A DNA stretch of 64,000 bases, taken from assembly GCF_030063335.1 (NCBI RefSeq), contig NZ_JASISW010000013.1, forward strand, positions 1 to 64,000, in the 5' to 3' direction. Positions 61,660 to 64,000 of the stretch are shown here, one piece after another. Numbering within the stretch: the first letter of the stretch is position 1; each line of letters begins with the position of its first letter. Under the pieces are notes generated by a model. The model saw only the letters and a list, made by a program, of their open reading frames with translations. It was not told the DNA's origin and searched no databases. Position numbers and translations under genes: made by a program. Source of the DNA: Rhodococcus sp. G-MC3 (GTDB lineage: Bacteria > Actinomycetota > Actinomycetes > Mycobacteriales > Mycobacteriaceae).

Positions 61660-62016
61660 TCAGGCAGGGGCGCTGAGAACGCAGAACTCGTTCCCTTCCG
61701 GGTCGGCGAGCACTGTCCACGTCTTGTCCTCGCCCTGCCCGACGTCGGTGTGGACCGCCCCCAAACTCAGCAACCGTTCCACCTCCGCGGCCTGATCGTC
61801 GGGTCTGAAATCCAGGTGGAGTCGATCGAAGCCGTCCTTCGCCTCGGGGACACCCACGAACATCAACGCCGGGAAGGAATCTCGTGTCCGGCGAATTTCG
61901 ACATCGCCATCCTCGTCGATCTCTGAAAAATTCCAGCCCAGTGCGGCTTTCCACCACTCAGCGAGGGCTTTCGGATCGAGCGAGTTGACCACGACCTGTT
62001 CCCATTTCAGTGACAT
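61660..62016 (-). CDS. VOC (glyoxalase-like) family protein
   Basis: 118 residues from ATG 62016. WEQVVVNSLDPKALAEWWKAALGW, FDRLHLDFRPDDQAAEVERLLSLGA and LADPEGNEFCVLSA match the actinobacterial glyoxalase-like family. Metal ligands appear reduced (His in LHLDF, Glu in GNEFCV). Function unknown. Confidence 0.88.
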   Translation of the reverse strand: MSLKWEQVVVNSLDPKALAEWWKAALGWNFSEIDEDGDVEIRRTRDSFPALMFVGVPEAKDGFDRLHLDFRPDDQAAEVERLLSLGAVHTDVGQGEDKTWTVLADPEGNEFCVLSAPA

Positions 62017-62313
62017 GCGTTCATTGCACCACCGAAGAGCTTGGGTGTCACCTGCGGCATAGGGACGGAACCGTCGAGCCGGTGGGCGCGGACCGATGCA
62101 GGCTCGTCCAAGGAACCTGGTCGTGAACGGCCATCTCAGCGTCCCTCGGCCGGTTCGACGTCGACCGCGTGATCGTCGTTCCCCACGAGCTCCGAGAAGC
62201 CTGTGCAGCACTCGCCGATCGGTACGCCCGCACAGGGGGCTGAAACCGAAAAAAGCCCCTCTGTACGGTGGAAAGGACGACCTGACCTGAAAAAAAGATG
62301 GAAAGGACTTTGT
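62017..62313. other. 297-bp intergenic region upstream of the ATP-grasp gene
   Basis: No gene supported. It holds a hairpin at 62233-62263 and two direct copies of TGGAAAGGAC (about 62269 and 62300), the second forming the probable ribosome binding site. Confidence 0.5.
62233..62263 (+). promoter_or_regulatory. Hairpin in the leader of the ATP-grasp gene
   Basis: CAGGGGGCT pairs with AGCCCCTCTG (one bulge, one G-U) around an A-rich loop. Could be an attenuator or the terminator of upstream transcription; no T-tract on the plus strand. Confidence 0.4.
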
Positions 62314-63555
62314 ATGCCACAGCCCGCAAGGCTGGAGAAAGACCCGAGCAAAGGCTACGTCGCACTGCTCGGCTGGAGTCTGGCCGCGGTGGAAGCGCTG
62401 GACAATTTCGACCGTCGTTACGTGGTCGTGGCACCTGAATGGGCCGAGCCGTACTGCACCGAACACGACATTCCGTACATCCCGTGGAACTTCGAACGAC
62501 TCAACGATCGGTCGCTGGAGATCGCCGAGACGCTGCAGGACAAAGGCGTCGACGTCGCGATCCCGCTGTACGAGGAGACCGTCGAGTGGGCCGGTGCGAT
62601 CAACTCCGTTCTTCTCGGCAACCCCCGCCTGTTCGGACAGGCGATGCTGCTGCGTGACAAGGCGCTGATGAAGCGTCGCGCACAGTTGGGCGGCATCCGC
62701 GTCGGAATCTTCGAGGAAGCCCACGACCGCGAAGACGTCATTCGATTCCTGCGCCGCGTCAACCAGACACTGCTCAAGCTCGACGGCGACCCCAACGATC
62801 CGATCCACCTCAAGGCTTTCGACAAGGCAGGTTGCCTCGGCCACCGCGTCATCAGGACCCCCGACGAGGTCGATTCCATCCCGGACGACGAATTCCCGGT
62901 ACTGATGGAGTCTCATCTCGACGGCTGGGAATTCGCTGTCGAGGCCTGGATCCACAACGGCAAGATCAAGTTTCTCAACATCTCCGAGTACGTGACCCTC
63001 GGTTACTCGGTCTTCGTACCCGCGACACCGGAGCTGGAAAAGTACCGGCCGCAGATCACCACTCAGATCGAGAAGCTCATCAAGACCTTCGACATCGAGT
63101 TCGGGTTCATCCATCCCGAGTACTTCGTGACGAGCGACGGTGAGATGTACTTCGGCGAGGTCGCGTACCGGCCGCCAGGCTTCAAGGTCTTCGAACTCCT
63201 CGAACGAGCATACGGATTCAATGCGTACCAGGGCCTCGCGCTGGCATTCGATCCGAAGACCACGGAGGAGGAGATCGACGCCTTTTTCCCGAAGGAGGTC
63301 GTCGACGCCACCGGCATCGCCGGTTGCTTCGGTGTTTACCCCCGTCGACGCGTCGTCAGCCACCTCGAGATTCCGGAGGAGACGGCCGAGCACGACTACT
63401 ACGAGACCAACGACTTGGCGGCTCCCGTCGAGGAAACTGTCACGAAGAGAACCGCTTTCGGTACACATTGGGGTCTGCTGTACTTCTTCGGTGAGGATCC
63501 ATACGTCATGCGCGACCTGTTGAAGCATCAGGAAGAATTGGACTTCTACGTGTGA
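62314..63555 (+). CDS. ATP-grasp domain protein
   Basis: 413 residues. N-terminal pre-ATP-grasp part (KGYVALLGWSLAAVEALDNFDRRYVVVAPE), ATP-grasp body with TLLKLDGDPNDPIHLKAFDKAG, FPVLMESHLDGWEFAVEAWIHNGKIKFLNISEY, and FGFIHPEYFVTSDGEMYFGEVAYRPPGFKVFELLERAYGF carrying the metal-binding Glu and R-P-P-G-x-K. ATP-grasp ligases join a carboxylate to an amine or thiol through an acyl phosphate. It is coupled (GTGA overlap) to an unknown gene. The substrate cannot be deduced. Confidence 0.85.
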   Translation: MPQPARLEKDPSKGYVALLGWSLAAVEALDNFDRRYVVVAPEWAEPYCTEHDIPYIPWNFERLNDRSLEIAETLQDKGVDVAIPLYEETVEWAGAINSVLLGNPRLFGQAMLLRDKALMKRRAQLGGIRVGIFEEAHDREDVIRFLRRVNQTLLKLDGDPNDPIHLKAFDKAGCLGHRVIRTPDEVDSIPDDEFPVLMESHLDGWEFAVEAWIHNGKIKFLNISEYVTLGYSVFVPATPELEKYRPQITTQIEKLIKTFDIEFGFIHPEYFVTSDGEMYFGEVAYRPPGFKVFELLERAYGFNAYQGLALAFDPKTTEEEIDAFFPKEVVDATGIAGCFGVYPRRRVVSHLEIPEETAEHDYYETNDLAAPVEETVTKRTAFGTHWGLLYFFGEDPYVMRDLLKHQEELDFYV

Positions 63556-64000
63556 GGCAAGACTTCGGGGACGCTTCCAGTGGGCCGTCGCAATCGATGG
63601 ACCCGGCGCAACAGACCGACCAGATCGACAAGGGGCTACTGTCGCGGCTCGCGCAGCTCGACAACGCGACCGAGGCATTGGCGTCGGCACCCGATTTTTC
63701 CAAGAACACCAAGGTGCCGCGCGTTCTCGACGCGCTGCACCGTGTTCTGACCAGGCCGGGCGGGTGCGCGGCTGTTCGTGACCGCGCAGCGGCACTCGAC
63801 TCTGCTGGGCTCTTCCTGGGCACCGACTGGGCGAAACCGGACATTCTCGTTCCCGGTTTCGTCGGGCCGAGCCTGCGCAGCGGCGTCATCGATACCGTGC
63901 TGCTCGAAGCAACGAGTGAACTCCGCCTGTGCGCGATCGCCGCAGGCGAGTACGAACACCCGGCGGTCAGCGCCGACGACGCACGTAGGTTCCTCTCGCA
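63552..64000 (+). CDS. Unknown protein, partial at window end
   Basis: GTG 63552 overlaps the ATP-grasp stop; ATG 63597 is an internal alternative. At least 149 residues, soluble, helical and running off the window. Visible pieces: GLLSRLAQLDNATEALASAPDF, VLDALHRVLTRPGGCAAVRDRAAALD and GTDWAKPDILVPGFVGPSLRSGVIDTVLLEATSEL. I do not recognise the family. Coupling to the ATP-grasp gene points to a shared biosynthetic job. Confidence 0.7.
   Translation, partial: MRQDFGDASSGPSQSMDPAQQTDQIDKGLLSRLAQLDNATEALASAPDFSKNTKVPRVLDALHRVLTRPGGCAAVRDRAAALDSAGLFLGTDWAKPDILVPGFVGPSLRSGVIDTVLLEATSELRLCAIAAGEYEHPAVSADDARRFLS

Noticed and set aside
61660..63795. Minus-strand open frame of 711 codons
   Set aside because: Only its last 118 codons (VOC protein) are supported; the rest is antisense to the ATP-grasp gene.

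Overview
The window looks like chromosome of a mycolic-acid-containing actinobacterium, most likely Rhodococcus or a close relative. It is GC-rich and dense in genes, with many GTG starts and 4-nt start/stop overlaps. It carries a cutinase, an antigen-85-like esterase, an F420-type LLM oxidoreductase, actinobacterial TadA with its associated protein, and a complete phenylacetate (paa) island. Taxonomy is inferred from gene content only.

Layout. 1-450: edge of an IS5-type insertion sequence that has cut the 5' end off a gene for a protein with 9-residue VD repeats. 443-8.8 kb: housekeeping and small genes (RDD protein, PHP phosphoesterase, lipoproteins, FBP protein, TetR, GNAT, tRNA-Ser(CGA), CsbD, TadA pair, TyrA, glycolipid-binding-like protein). 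8.8-12.4 kb: heterodimeric ABC exporter. 12.6-15.0 kb: cytosine-5 methyltransferase, unclassified candidate restriction nuclease and Vsr, overlapping or nearly so. 15.0-20.6 kb: DUF998-like, LapA-like, free-Met-sulfoxide reductase, dihydroxyacetone kinase, CaiB-type and ScoAB-type CoA transferases, with a divergent IclR regulator. 21.6-25.5 kb: cutinase, gamma carbonic anhydrase, two Lrp/AsnC regulators and HPPD. 25.7-30.4 kb: branched-chain 2-oxoacid dehydrogenase operon 1. 30.5-47.3 kb: phenylacetate island (transporter, PaaZ, EthD, PaaI, a CdaR-like regulator, PaaR, thiolase, hydratases, PaaH, PaaABCDE, PaaK). 47.4-52.1 kb: a second complete 2-oxoacid dehydrogenase operon on the opposite strand. 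52.4-61.1 kb: PrpD, AhpD-like, MocR regulator, Ag85-like esterase, LLM oxidoreductase, and an SDR-APH-ACAD operon resembling 4-hydroxyacid catabolism. 61.1-64 kb: NUDIX, VOC, ATP-grasp and the start of an unknown gene.

Together the central 35 kb is an aromatic and branched-chain amino acid catabolic region: HPPD (tyrosine), paa (phenylalanine, styrene and related routes) and two BCKDH-type complexes feed acetyl-, succinyl- and acetoacetyl-CoA. Four matching 14-bp palindromes tie the transporter, paaZ, paaR/thiolase and paaA operons into one likely PaaR regulon.

The most unusual signal is a family of six composite elements. Each has a 40-nt unit with inverted-repeat ends (a near-perfect palindrome in five copies, degenerate in one), then exactly 2 nt, then an 11-13-nt mini-hairpin with a triloop. 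Five sit directly downstream of a gene on its sense strand, and in three the TGA stop of an adjacent gene lies inside the outer edge of the repeat.
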